A stretch of DNA of 58,494 nucleotides. It comes from Vibrio owensii CAIM 1854 = LMG 25443 (lineage in GTDB: Bacteria > Pseudomonadota > Gammaproteobacteria > Enterobacterales > Vibrionaceae). The stretch lies in NCBI RefSeq assembly GCF_000817815.1, contig NZ_JPRD01000001.1, positions 1-58,494 of the forward strand. Direction: 5' to 3'. The position numbers and the translations under genes were made by a program. The notes beneath the pieces were generated by a model. It did not search any database and had not been told where the DNA came from. It saw nothing but the letters and a program-made list of their open reading frames with translations. Shown here one piece after another: positions 51,816 to 58,494 of this stretch (position 1 is its first letter; each line of letters begins with the position of its first letter).

Positions 51816-52298
51816 ATGGAGTCACTGGAAAAAATCCACCAAATCAATCGAGAGCGATTCAATGCGCTCTCCATCCCCTTTCGAGAATGGCAACACGAAG
51901 CCATTCTCGACTTCGAAACTGACGTCAAAGTCGCCGCACAACTCGGTTGGACAGGTACGCATACTAAGAGTCTTTTTCTCAAGCTAAAAGGACAAGGTTA
52001 TGCCGTGTACCTTACGGACAAGGACTCGCGTTTAGACTCCAAGCAAATCAAAGCCATCACAGGTAAACGACCTTCAATTTGCAGCGACGATGAAATGATT
52101 GAGCAGCTAGGCTGTGTGCCCGGCGCAGTTTGTCCTATTGGCTTACCTGAACATGTCACCATTATCGTCGATACAGCACTCTACCAACATGATGAGTTGC
52201 TCTATACACCAGGTTTACCCGAGTTAACCTTTGGCTTTGCAGGTAGCGAACTTAAACGTCTGCTCCTTGCTGGCAGTAACACTCTGTTAGAACTTTAG
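51816..52298 (+). CDS. YbaK/ProX-family aminoacyl-tRNA deacylase
   Basis: The 160-residue protein belongs to the YbaK/aa-tRNA deacylase fold, with the typical GTHTKSLFLKLKGQGYAVYL strand carrying the conserved lysine, and GAVCPIGLPEHVTIIVD. The sequence suggests the ProX (PrdX) branch, which removes alanine from Ala-tRNA-Pro, but specificity is not certain. It lies 24 bp after argO on the same strand. It is clearly different from the family member at 41090-41563. Confidence 0.82.
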   Translation: MESLEKIHQINRERFNALSIPFREWQHEAILDFETDVKVAAQLGWTGTHTKSLFLKLKGQGYAVYLTDKDSRLDSKQIKAITGKRPSICSDDEMIEQLGCVPGAVCPIGLPEHVTIIVDTALYQHDELLYTPGLPELTFGFAGSELKRLLLAGSNTLLEL

Positions 52299-52313
52299 AA
52301 AATTAGGATATAA

Positions 52314-52341
52314 AAAAAGCGAGGCCATTGCCTCGCTTTTT
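52314..52341. terminator. Bidirectional terminator between the YbaK-family gene and mscS
   Basis: The 12-bp perfect stem AAAAAGCGAGGC / GCCTCGCTTTTT with loop CATT serves two convergent genes. Confidence 0.9.
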
Positions 52342-52361
52342 CATGTTCTCAATCGAAGGGA

Positions 52362-53228
52362 TTAAGCTTCTACTTTGTTCAAGTGAACATCCATTTGTGG
52401 GAATGGAATTTCGATGCCTGCTTCATCCAACGCTTCTTTGATTGCTTGAGTAGAATCGAAGTAAACGTCCCAGTAATCAGCAGTTTTACACCATGGACGA
52501 ACCACGAAATTCACTGAAGAATCTGCTAGAGCCAGTACACCAATTTGGATTGCTGGATCTTTAAGGATACGCTCATCTTTTTCTAGCACGTCACGGATAA
52601 CTTGCTTAGTTTGTTTAAGGTCAGCGCTGTAAGAAACACCAATAACTAGGTCTACACGACGCGTAGCGTGGCGAGAGTAGTTCGTGATTGCGCCGCCGAT
52701 AACTGATGAGTTCGGTACAACAACCATTTTGTTGTCAGGTGTTTTTAGTACAGTTTGGAAGATTTGAATTGCTTCAACACTACCTGCTACACCGCCGATT
52801 TCTACGTAGTCACCAGACTTGAATGGACGGAATGCAACAATCAGTACGCCCGCTGCAAAGTTAGATAGTGAGCCTTGTAGAGCAAGACCAACAGCAAGAC
52901 CTGCCGCACCAATTACCGCAACTACAGATGCAGTTTGAACACCTACACGGCCTAGTGCCGCGATAAGTACGATAACAAATAGAAGGTAACGAACTAAACC
53001 ATTGACGAATTCAACAACAGCTTTGTCCATCTTTTTCTTTTCAAGCACTTTTGAAACGCTGTTTGCTACCGCTTTAACGATAATGTTACCGATAAATAGG
53101 ATCAGCAGTGCAGAAATGATGTTCACACCGTACTGAATAAGAAGATCTGAGTTGTTATTTAGCCATGTTTCAGCTTTGCTCAAACCATCCGTTAAAGAGG
53201 TATCGATACCCATCGATTCACCTGCCAT
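52362..53228 (-). CDS. mscS: Small-conductance mechanosensitive channel MscS
   Basis: MscS opens on membrane tension to release solutes on hypo-osmotic shock. The start at 53228 (MAGESMGIDTSL) gives 288 residues and has GAGGAT upstream; the ATG at 53213 is an alternative. Three transmembrane helices lie at about 30-50, 67-88 and 95-125, the last being the Gly/Ala-rich pore helix (VIGAAGLAVGLALQGSL), followed by the conserved cytoplasmic beta domain (GDYVEIGGVAGSVEAI). It follows fbaA as in E. coli. Confidence 0.96.
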   Translation of the reverse strand: MAGESMGIDTSLTDGLSKAETWLNNNSDLLIQYGVNIISALLILFIGNIIVKAVANSVSKVLEKKKMDKAVVEFVNGLVRYLLFVIVLIAALGRVGVQTASVVAVIGAAGLAVGLALQGSLSNFAAGVLIVAFRPFKSGDYVEIGGVAGSVEAIQIFQTVLKTPDNKMVVVPNSSVIGGAITNYSRHATRRVDLVIGVSYSADLKQTKQVIRDVLEKDERILKDPAIQIGVLALADSSVNFVVRPWCKTADYWDVYFDSTQAIKEALDEAGIEIPFPQMDVHLNKVEA

Positions 53229-53640
53229 AATTCGTATCCTCAAAATAAAGATATTAAATCTAATTGCCGTTAATTTATGAACCTTGTTTTTTATAGGTTC
53301 TTATTCACAACAACATCCCTATTGTTTTCCTGAGCAGTGTCAGATTTTTGGCACAATATCTCAAAACTGAAATTTTGCAAAGTCAGAGTTTAGCAAAGAC
53401 CTACAAAACAAAGCTTTATCAGATTTTTCTGATACTGGCATGTTACAGAGTACGCAATGGATTTACATTTCGCCACACTTTTTACTTGGTTTTATGCCAC
53501 TTGGTGCGGAAATGCGCTGAGTTTCGAAATTTGCGCCAAAAACAGAAGGGATATGAAGTGCGGTGATCATATAGCAGTTGATTTAGTTATCAATTGCTAC
53601 AGGAAGGAGAATCTAGGCTGTCTCATTGTTTAGACATAAA
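53229..53640. other. Intergenic region between mscS and fbaA
   Basis: I see no convincing gene in these 412 bp. The sequence is A/T-rich with a GAACC/GGTTC hairpin near 53280-53302. The mscS promoter should lie here but I could not fix it. Confidence 0.4.
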
Positions 53641-53665
53641 AAAACCCGCTCTTAGAGCGGGTTTT
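53641..53665 (-). terminator. fbaA terminator
   Basis: AAAACCCGCTC pairs with GAGCGGGTTTT around a 3-nt loop, with T-rich sequence on the reverse strand, 22 bp beyond the fbaA stop. Confidence 0.9.
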
Positions 53666-53686
53666 TAGAAACACAGTTGAGACGAA

Positions 53687-54763
53687 TTATAGTACGTCTA
53701 CTGCGTTTAGGTCAGCAAATGCTTTCTCTAGACGAGCTACCATTGAAGCTTGACCTGCACGTAGCCATACGCGTGGATCGTAGTACTTCTTGTTTGGAGC
53801 GTCTTCGCCAGTTGGGTTACCGATTTGACCTTGTAGGTAATCGCGGTTTTCCGCTTCGTATGCACGGATACCGTCCCATGTAGCCCACTGTGTATCAGTA
53901 TCGATGTTCATTTTGATAACACCGTAGCCGATAGACTCTTGGATTTCTGCTTCAGTAGAACCAGAACCACCGTGGAATACGAAGTTTAGAGCGTTTGGTG
54001 CGATACCGAACTTCTCTGCACAGTATGCTTGAGAGTCACGTAGGATAGTTGGAGTTAGAACAACGTTACCTGGCTTGTATACACCGTGTACGTTACCGAA
54101 AGATGCTGCGATAGTGAAACGTGGGCTAACAGCGCTTAGTTTCTCGTATGCGTATGCAACGTCTTCTGGAGAAGTGTAAAGCTCAGATGCGTCCATATCA
54201 GAGTTATCAACGCCGTCTTCTTCACCACCAGTACAACCAAGTTCGATCTCGATTGTCATGTTCATTTTAGCCATGCGCTCTAGGTACTTAGCACATGTTT
54301 CGATGTTCTCTTCTAGAGACTCTTCAGAAAGGTCTAGCATGTGAGAAGAGAATAGAGGCTTACCAGTTTGAGCGAAGAACTCTTCACCAGCGTCTAGTAG
54401 ACCGTCGATCCATGGTAGAAGTTTCTTAGCAGCGTGGTCAGTGTGTAGGATTACTGGCACACCGTAAGCTTCAGCTACAGCGTGAACGTATTTAGCACCA
54501 GCTACAGCGCCAAGGATTTGTGCACCTTGACCTTCAAGTTTAACGCCTTTACCAGCGAAGAAAGCTGCGCCGCCGTTAGAGAACTGAACAACAACTGGAG
54601 CTTTAACTTTTGCAGCTGCTTCAAGTACTGCGTTTACAGAATCAGTACCAACAACGTTTACTGCTGGAAGTGCAAAGTTGTTCTCTTTTGCTACTTCAAA
54701 TACTTTCTGAACGTCATCGCCAGAGATAACACCTGGTTTTACGAAGTCGAAGATCTTAGACAT
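53687..54763 (-). CDS. fbaA: Fructose-bisphosphate aldolase, class II
   Basis: FbaA cleaves fructose 1,6-bisphosphate in glycolysis. The start at 54763 (MSKIFDFVKPGVISGDDV) gives 358 residues; 12 upstream open codons are not homologous. Zinc ligands sit in VPVILHTDHAAKKLLPWIDG near residue 105 and in ELGCTGGEEDGVDN near residue 175, and in VFHGGSGS near residue 264. The order epd-pgk-fbaA-mscS matches E. coli. The terminator at 54885 and a separate promoter suggest some independent expression from pgk. Confidence 0.98.
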   Translation of the reverse strand: MSKIFDFVKPGVISGDDVQKVFEVAKENNFALPAVNVVGTDSVNAVLEAAAKVKAPVVVQFSNGGAAFFAGKGVKLEGQGAQILGAVAGAKYVHAVAEAYGVPVILHTDHAAKKLLPWIDGLLDAGEEFFAQTGKPLFSSHMLDLSEESLEENIETCAKYLERMAKMNMTIEIELGCTGGEEDGVDNSDMDASELYTSPEDVAYAYEKLSAVSPRFTIAASFGNVHGVYKPGNVVLTPTILRDSQAYCAEKFGIAPNALNFVFHGGSGSTEAEIQESIGYGVIKMNIDTDTQWATWDGIRAYEAENRDYLQGQIGNPTGEDAPNKKYYDPRVWLRAGQASMVARLEKAFADLNAVDVL

Positions 54764-54788
54764 GGATGTAATCCTATTTATCTGTCGT

Positions 54789-54833
54789 TTTATAAACAAA
54801 ACTTGTTAAATTGAAAATCTTGCAAACGTTTGC
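54789..54833 (-). promoter_or_regulatory. fbaA promoter with GCAAACGTTTGC operator
   Basis: On the reverse strand TTTTCA (54812-54817) and TATAAA (54789-54794) are spaced 17 bp. Immediately upstream of the -35 lies a perfect 12-bp palindrome GCAAACGTTTGC (54822-54833), the core of the PurR-type LacI-family operator. Confidence 0.55.
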
Positions 54834-54884
54834 TCACAACTGAGGCTATTTTAGCAGAGTTCCACTCTCGTTGCAGCAAACAAG

Positions 54885-54908
54885 AAAGCGGGAGAGGACT
54901 CCCGCTTT
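54885..54908 (-). terminator. Possible pgk terminator
   Basis: AAAGCGGGAG and CTCCCGCTTT form a 10-bp stem with a 4-nt loop just beyond the pgk stop. The T run on the reverse strand is weak, so it may be only partial and allow readthrough to fbaA. Confidence 0.6.
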
Positions 54909-54915
54909 ACTAATA

Positions 54916-56076
54916 TTACTTAGCGCGTGCTTCTAGCATTTCAACTGCTGGAAGTACTTTACCTTCTACGAACTCAAGGAAAGCGCCGCCGCCAGTAGAG
55001 ATGTAAGATACGTCAGCTTTGATACCGAACTTGTCGATAGCTGCTAGCGTGTCACCACCACCTGCAACAGAGAAACCTTCAGAAGCTGCGATAGCTTCAG
55101 AGATACCTTTAGTACCTGCTTCGAAGTTCTTGAATTCGAATACGCCTACTGGACCGTTCCATAGGATAGTCTTAGCGTTCTTAAGGATTTCTGCTAGTTC
55201 AGCAGTTGAATCTGGACCAAGGTCGAAGATCATGTCGTCGTCTTGTACTTCAGAAACGTGCTTGATTTCAGCTTCTGCGTTCTCGTCGAATGCTTTCGCA
55301 CATGCAACGTCAGTTGCTACTGGAATTGCACACTCGTCCATTAGCTTCTTAGCTGTTTCAACTAGGTCTGCTTCGTATAGAGACTTACCAACGTTGTGGC
55401 CAGCAGCTGCGATGAATGTGTTAGCAATACCACCACCAACAACTAGTTGGTCAGCGATTTTAGATAGAGACTCAAGAACAGTTAGCTTAGTAGAAACTTT
55501 TGAACCACCTACGATAGCAACCATTGGACGAGCAGGCTTGTCCATTGCTTTACCTAGAGCTTCTAGTTCGTTCGCTAGTAGAGGACCAGCACATGCTACG
55601 TCTGCGTGCATACCAACACCGTGAGTAGATGCTTGTGCACGGTGAGCTGTACCGAATGCGTCCATTACGAAGATGTCACATAGAGAAGCGTACTGCTTAG
55701 ACAGTTCTTCTTCGTTTTTCTTCTCGCCTTTGTTGAAGCGAACGTTTTCTAGAACAACTAGTTCACCAGCGTTTAGTTCTAGACCGTTTAGGTAGTCTTT
55801 CGCTAGTTTAACTTCGCAGTCTAGTGCGTCGTTTAGGTAGTTAACTACTGGTTGTAGAGAGAACTCTTCAGCGTATTCACCTTCAGTTGGGCGACCTAGG
55901 TGAGAAGTAACCATAACTTTAGCGCCTGCTTCTAGACAGTGCTTGATAGTTGGAAGAGATGCGATGATACGTGCATCTGAAGTTACTTTACCGTCTTTTA
56001 CTGGCACGTTTAGGTCAGCACGGATAAATACACGTTTACCTGCAAGATCCAGGTCAGTCATCTTGATTACAGACAT
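54916..56076 (-). CDS. pgk: Phosphoglycerate kinase
   Basis: Pgk makes ATP from 1,3-bisphosphoglycerate. The start at 56076 ([26 protein letters not shown]) gives 386 residues. Typical motifs are [11 protein letters not shown] near residue 15, the [11 protein letters not shown] stretch near 55, [13 protein letters not shown] near 190 and the C-terminal [13 protein letters not shown]. It lies between epd and fbaA. Confidence 0.98.
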   Translation of the reverse strand: MSVIKMTDLDLAGKRVFIRADLNVPVKDGKVTSDARIIASLPTIKHCLEAGAKVMVTSHLGRPTEGEYAEEFSLQPVVNYLNDALDCEVKLAKDYLNGLELNAGELVVLENVRFNKGEKKNEEELSKQYASLCDIFVMDAFGTAHRAQASTHGVGMHADVACAGPLLANELEALGKAMDKPARPMVAIVGGSKVSTKLTVLESLSKIADQLVVGGGIANTFIAAAGHNVGKSLYEADLVETAKKLMDECAIPVATDVACAKAFDENAEAEIKHVSEVQDDDMIFDLGPDSTAELAEILKNAKTILWNGPVGVFEFKNFEAGTKGISEAIAASEGFSVAGGGDTLAAIDKFGIKADVSYISTGGGAFLEFVEGKVLPAVEMLEARAK

Positions 56077-56229
56077 GATGTGTCCTCTCAAATATTAAAT
56101 AATTAAAGTTTTTAAAAACTCGGCAATCCTGCCAAGCCCGTTAATTCTTCAAACTGGTTACTGATATGGAGATACGTCAGATTTATTTCAAGGCTTAAAA
56201 TAAAAAATTTCTCCATCGCCTCTTCACCA

Positions 56230-57267
56230 TTATTGCTCCACTTGTGAAGAAGCTTGCATTGCTAAGGCGGTATCCAGCATCCGGTTAGCAAAGCCCCATT
56301 CGTTATCGCACCAAACAAGCATTTTAACGAGTTGCCCGTTACTCACTCTTGTCTGAGTTCCATCCACAATTGCACTATGGGGATCGTGGTTAAAGTCGAT
56401 GGAAACGAGCGGCGATTCAGTATAGTCAACAATGTCACGTAATGTACACTGAGATGCGTTAACAATGGTTTGATTTACGTCATTAACTTTCACATTTGTA
56501 CTAATTGTGACACTTAAATCCATCGCAGTGACGTTAACTGTCGGAACTCGAACCGAAATTGCTTCGAATTTGTTGGAAAATTTCGGGAAGATTCTTTCAA
56601 TACCTTTATGCAACTTAGTATCAACTGGAATGATGGATTGACTGGCCGCACGCGTACGGCGTAAATCATTGTGGTAAGCGTCGATAACTTGCTGATCGTT
56701 CATTGAAGAGTGAATAGTGGTGATGGTGCCAGACTCAATGCCAAAGGCCTCATCTAATACTTTGATGATAGGAACGATACAGTTGGTGGTACATGAACCA
56801 TTGGACACCACGCGGTGTTCATCTTTGAGGGTTTCGTGGTTCACACCGTAGATAATGGTGTTATCGAGATCGCTTGCGCCAGGGTGTGAAAACAGAACTT
56901 TTTGCGCGCCCGCTTCAATATGAGCTTGGCCATCGGCTTGTGAGCCGAAAACACCAGTACAATCGAGCACAATGTCGACTTCTAAGTCACGCCATGGCAA
57001 GAGTTCAATTTCAGCAAGGTGAAGGATTCTAATGGGATCGTATTCTCCACTGTCGTGGTGAACATAGAGGTGTTCTTGGTCGTGCGAGATTTTCTTTCCG
57101 AAGCGGCCATGACTGGTGTCATATTGAAGAAGATGTGCCATCGCTTCGGGTTGCGCAAGTTCATTAACCGCCACAACTTTTATCTGCTGATGCTTACCGC
57201 TCTCATATACTGCTCGCAGTACATTACGACCGATACGTCCAAATCCATTGATCGCAACTTTTAGCAT
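56230..57267 (-). CDS. epd: D-erythrose-4-phosphate dehydrogenase
   Basis: Epd oxidises erythrose 4-phosphate to 4-phosphoerythronate for pyridoxal phosphate synthesis. The 345-residue GAPDH-like protein has the NAD fold [16 protein letters not shown], the catalytic cysteine in [11 protein letters not shown] near residue 155, and [15 protein letters not shown] near the end. It is placed in the Epd branch because it precedes pgk and fbaA, as in E. coli, and because of segments such as [10 protein letters not shown]. Classic GAPDH activity cannot be fully ruled out from sequence alone. Confidence 0.93.
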   Translation of the reverse strand: MLKVAINGFGRIGRNVLRAVYESGKHQQIKVVAVNELAQPEAMAHLLQYDTSHGRFGKKISHDQEHLYVHHDSGEYDPIRILHLAEIELLPWRDLEVDIVLDCTGVFGSQADGQAHIEAGAQKVLFSHPGASDLDNTIIYGVNHETLKDEHRVVSNGSCTTNCIVPIIKVLDEAFGIESGTITTIHSSMNDQQVIDAYHNDLRRTRAASQSIIPVDTKLHKGIERIFPKFSNKFEAISVRVPTVNVTAMDLSVTISTNVKVNDVNQTIVNASQCTLRDIVDYTESPLVSIDFNHDPHSAIVDGTQTRVSNGQLVKMLVWCDNEWGFANRMLDTALAMQASSQVEQ

Positions 57268-57465
57268 TTATCCTTCGCCTCACCAAAAATTCGTGTCACA
57301 GATAGTACCTGATACGGAGGCTGAGCGCATTAAGTAAGTGATCTCACTCGCGGTAAACTATCTTTTCACTTCCCGGAATATTCATATCACCAATATATTG
57401 AGTTCTGACGTTACGTGTTTCGCTTGGCACTTTAGCTCCTTGTTTGACCACCAAAGGAAATGCGT

Positions 57466-57702
57466 ATGTCAGGTTTTCCCGCTGCTCACTTTTGCAAGCG
57501 ATGCAATAGAGAAACACCACACTCAGAAGTGCTGGTCCGTAAACCAAGTCGTTATGATACGGATAAATCAATTCTTGGAACGTTAAAGCTTTGGGCTCAT
57601 ACCCTGCTGAACGGCGGTCACTATTACGATATGGATCGCTATGTCACCTGTAAGGAATGTGGACACAAAGAGAAGGACAATTGGGGAAAAGAATTTGAGT
57701 AG
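57466..57702 (+). CDS. Small zinc-ribbon protein of unknown function
   Basis: This 78-residue protein has two CxxC pairs (CKRC near residue 10 and CKEC near residue 62), the pattern of a zinc ribbon with a long insert. The insert has an HTLLNGGHYYDMDRYVTC segment. I do not recognise a named family. The start at 57466 has AAGGA seven bases upstream; an ATG two codons earlier is too near that site. It stands alone between epd (divergent) and tkt (convergent) and has a terminator, so it is likely a real gene. Confidence 0.75.
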   Translation: MSGFPAAHFCKRCNRETPHSEVLVRKPSRYDTDKSILGTLKLWAHTLLNGGHYYDMDRYVTCKECGHKEKDNWGKEFE

Positions 57703-57708
57703 GCACAA

Positions 57709-57736
57709 AAAAACCGAGCATTAACGCTCGGTTTTT
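57709..57736. terminator. Bidirectional terminator between the zinc-ribbon gene and tkt
   Basis: The 11-bp stem AAAAACCGAGC / GCTCGGTTTTT with a 6-nt loop has A and T runs on both sides and serves convergent genes. Confidence 0.9.
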
Positions 57737-57753
57737 CTTTTATCTTCGTAAGC

Positions 57754-58494
57754 TTACGCTAGCAGTTCTTTTGCTGTGTTCACTACGTTTTCTACAGTGA
57801 AACCAAACATCTCGAACAGTTGGTCAGCTGGCGCAGATTCACCGAATGTTGTCATACCGATGATGCGACCGTCGAAGCCAACGTACTTGTACCAGAAGTC
57901 AGCAATGCCCGCTTCTACAGCGATACGTGCAGTTACGTCTGATGGCAGTACTGATTCACGGTAAGCCGCGTCTTGCTTGTCGAATGCATCTGTTGATGGC
58001 ATTGAAACAACGCGTACTTTCTTACCTTCAGCCGTTAGTTGCTCAGCTGCTTTCACTGCTAGTTCAACTTCAGAACCTGTCGCGATTAGGATTAGCTCAG
58101 GCTTGCCATCGCTGTCTTTCAGGATGTAAGCACCTTTCGCGATGTCTGCTACTTGCTCAGCAGTACGTTCTTGTTGCGCTAGGTTTTGACGAGAGAAGAT
58201 AAGTGCCGATGGGCCATCTTTACGTTCAATCGCTAGTTTCCATGCTACTGCAGACTCAACTTGGTCACATGGACGCCATGTGCTCATGTTTGGAGTCAGA
58301 CGTAGAGATGCCATTTGCTCAACTGGTTGGTGAGTTGGGCCATCTTCGCCAAGACCGATAGAGTCGTGCGTGTAAACTTGGATGTTCTGAACTTTCATCA
58401 GAGCAGCCATACGCATAGCGTTACGTGCGTATTCCATGAACATTAGGAATGTTGCGCCGTAAGGAACGAAACCGCCGTGTAGTGCGATACCGTT
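57754..58494 (-). CDS. tkt: Transketolase, C-terminal part (cut by the window edge)
   Basis: Transketolase moves two-carbon units between pentose and triose/tetrose phosphates using thiamine diphosphate. The visible 246 residues are the C-terminal end; the frame runs off the right edge, beginning [37 protein letters not shown] and the C-terminal domain ([19 protein letters not shown]) identify the family. Being next to epd-pgk-fbaA fits tktA, but vibrios also have a second transketolase, so the paralogue is not certain. Confidence 0.96.
   Translation of the reverse strand, partial: NGIALHGGFVPYGATFLMFMEYARNAMRMAALMKVQNIQVYTHDSIGLGEDGPTHQPVEQMASLRLTPNMSTWRPCDQVESAVAWKLAIERKDGPSALIFSRQNLAQQERTAEQVADIAKGAYILKDSDGKPELILIATGSEVELAVKAAEQLTAEGKKVRVVSMPSTDAFDKQDAAYRESVLPSDVTARIAVEAGIADFWYKYVGFDGRIIGMTTFGESAPADQLFEMFGFTVENVVNTAKELLA

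Noticed and set aside
53348..53566. A 72-codon open frame between mscS and fbaA
   Set aside because: It starts with TTG, lacks a ribosome site and shows no family resemblance.
55019..55624. A 201-codon open frame antisense to pgk
   Set aside because: It is a shadow of strong codon bias in pgk; similar long antisense frames occur in eno and relA.

Overview
This window looks like a stretch of the main chromosome of a Vibrio, most likely of the Harveyi clade (V. parahaemolyticus or relatives). I base this on protein recognition, on the Vibrio-type arrangement in which mutS converges on rpoS, and on the order alaS-lysC-csrA; no database search was run. I see no prophage, IS element, integron, CRISPR array or toxin island. 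It is almost wholly conserved core genome, and the unusual signals lie between the genes.

Layout from left to right. (1) 1-530: two repeats of a tRNA-Ser(GCT)/tRNA-Arg(ACG) pair read leftward from a strong promoter. (2) 666-7533, leftward: csrA, lysC, alaS, recX, recA (with a LexA-box promoter) and pncC. (3) 7619-16243: mutS (rightward) converges on the leftward block rpoS-nlpD-pcm-surE-truD-ispF-ispD-ftsB. (4) 16244-24742, leftward: eno, pyrG, mazG, relA and rlmD. The 3' end of eno with its terminator is present three times in tandem, and an ERIC-like palindrome abuts the relA stop codon. (5) 24935-27733: barA (varS in vibrios), rightward. (6) 27824-37043, leftward: acpS, pdxJ, recO / era, rnc, lepB, lepA / rseC, rseB, rseA, rpoE, with a sigma-E-type promoter ahead of rpoE. 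(7) 37602-42422: nadB, the sdhE-ygfX pair (leftward), ygfZ, a YbaK-family deacylase, a 652-bp intergenic region and ytfK. (8) 42501-45534, leftward: ubiI, ubiH, ygfB. (9) 45785-49089, rightward: zapA, 6S RNA, fau, rpiA, serA. (10) 49166-52298: a SIMPL-domain protein, argP, argO and a second YbaK-family protein. (11) 52362-58494, mostly leftward: mscS, fbaA, pgk, epd, a small zinc-ribbon protein and the C-terminal part of transketolase, cut by the window edge.

The window gathers many global regulators: CsrA and its upstream kinase BarA, RpoS, RpoE with its anti-sigma factors, RelA, a YtfK homologue (in E. coli a SpoT activator), 6S RNA and ArgP. Central carbon metabolism is represented by eno, pgk, fbaA, epd, tkt and rpiA.

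The most interesting place is 41564-42215, between the YbaK-family gene and ytfK. It holds a well-formed candidate small RNA (promoter, three stem-loops, U-rich terminator). Just after it comes a near-consensus sigma-E promoter pointing at ytfK through a leader of about 350 nt. If real, this would connect envelope stress to the stringent response. The tandem eno 3' copies and a CRP-like site between tRNA genes are the next best leads. All of these are sequence-based inferences.
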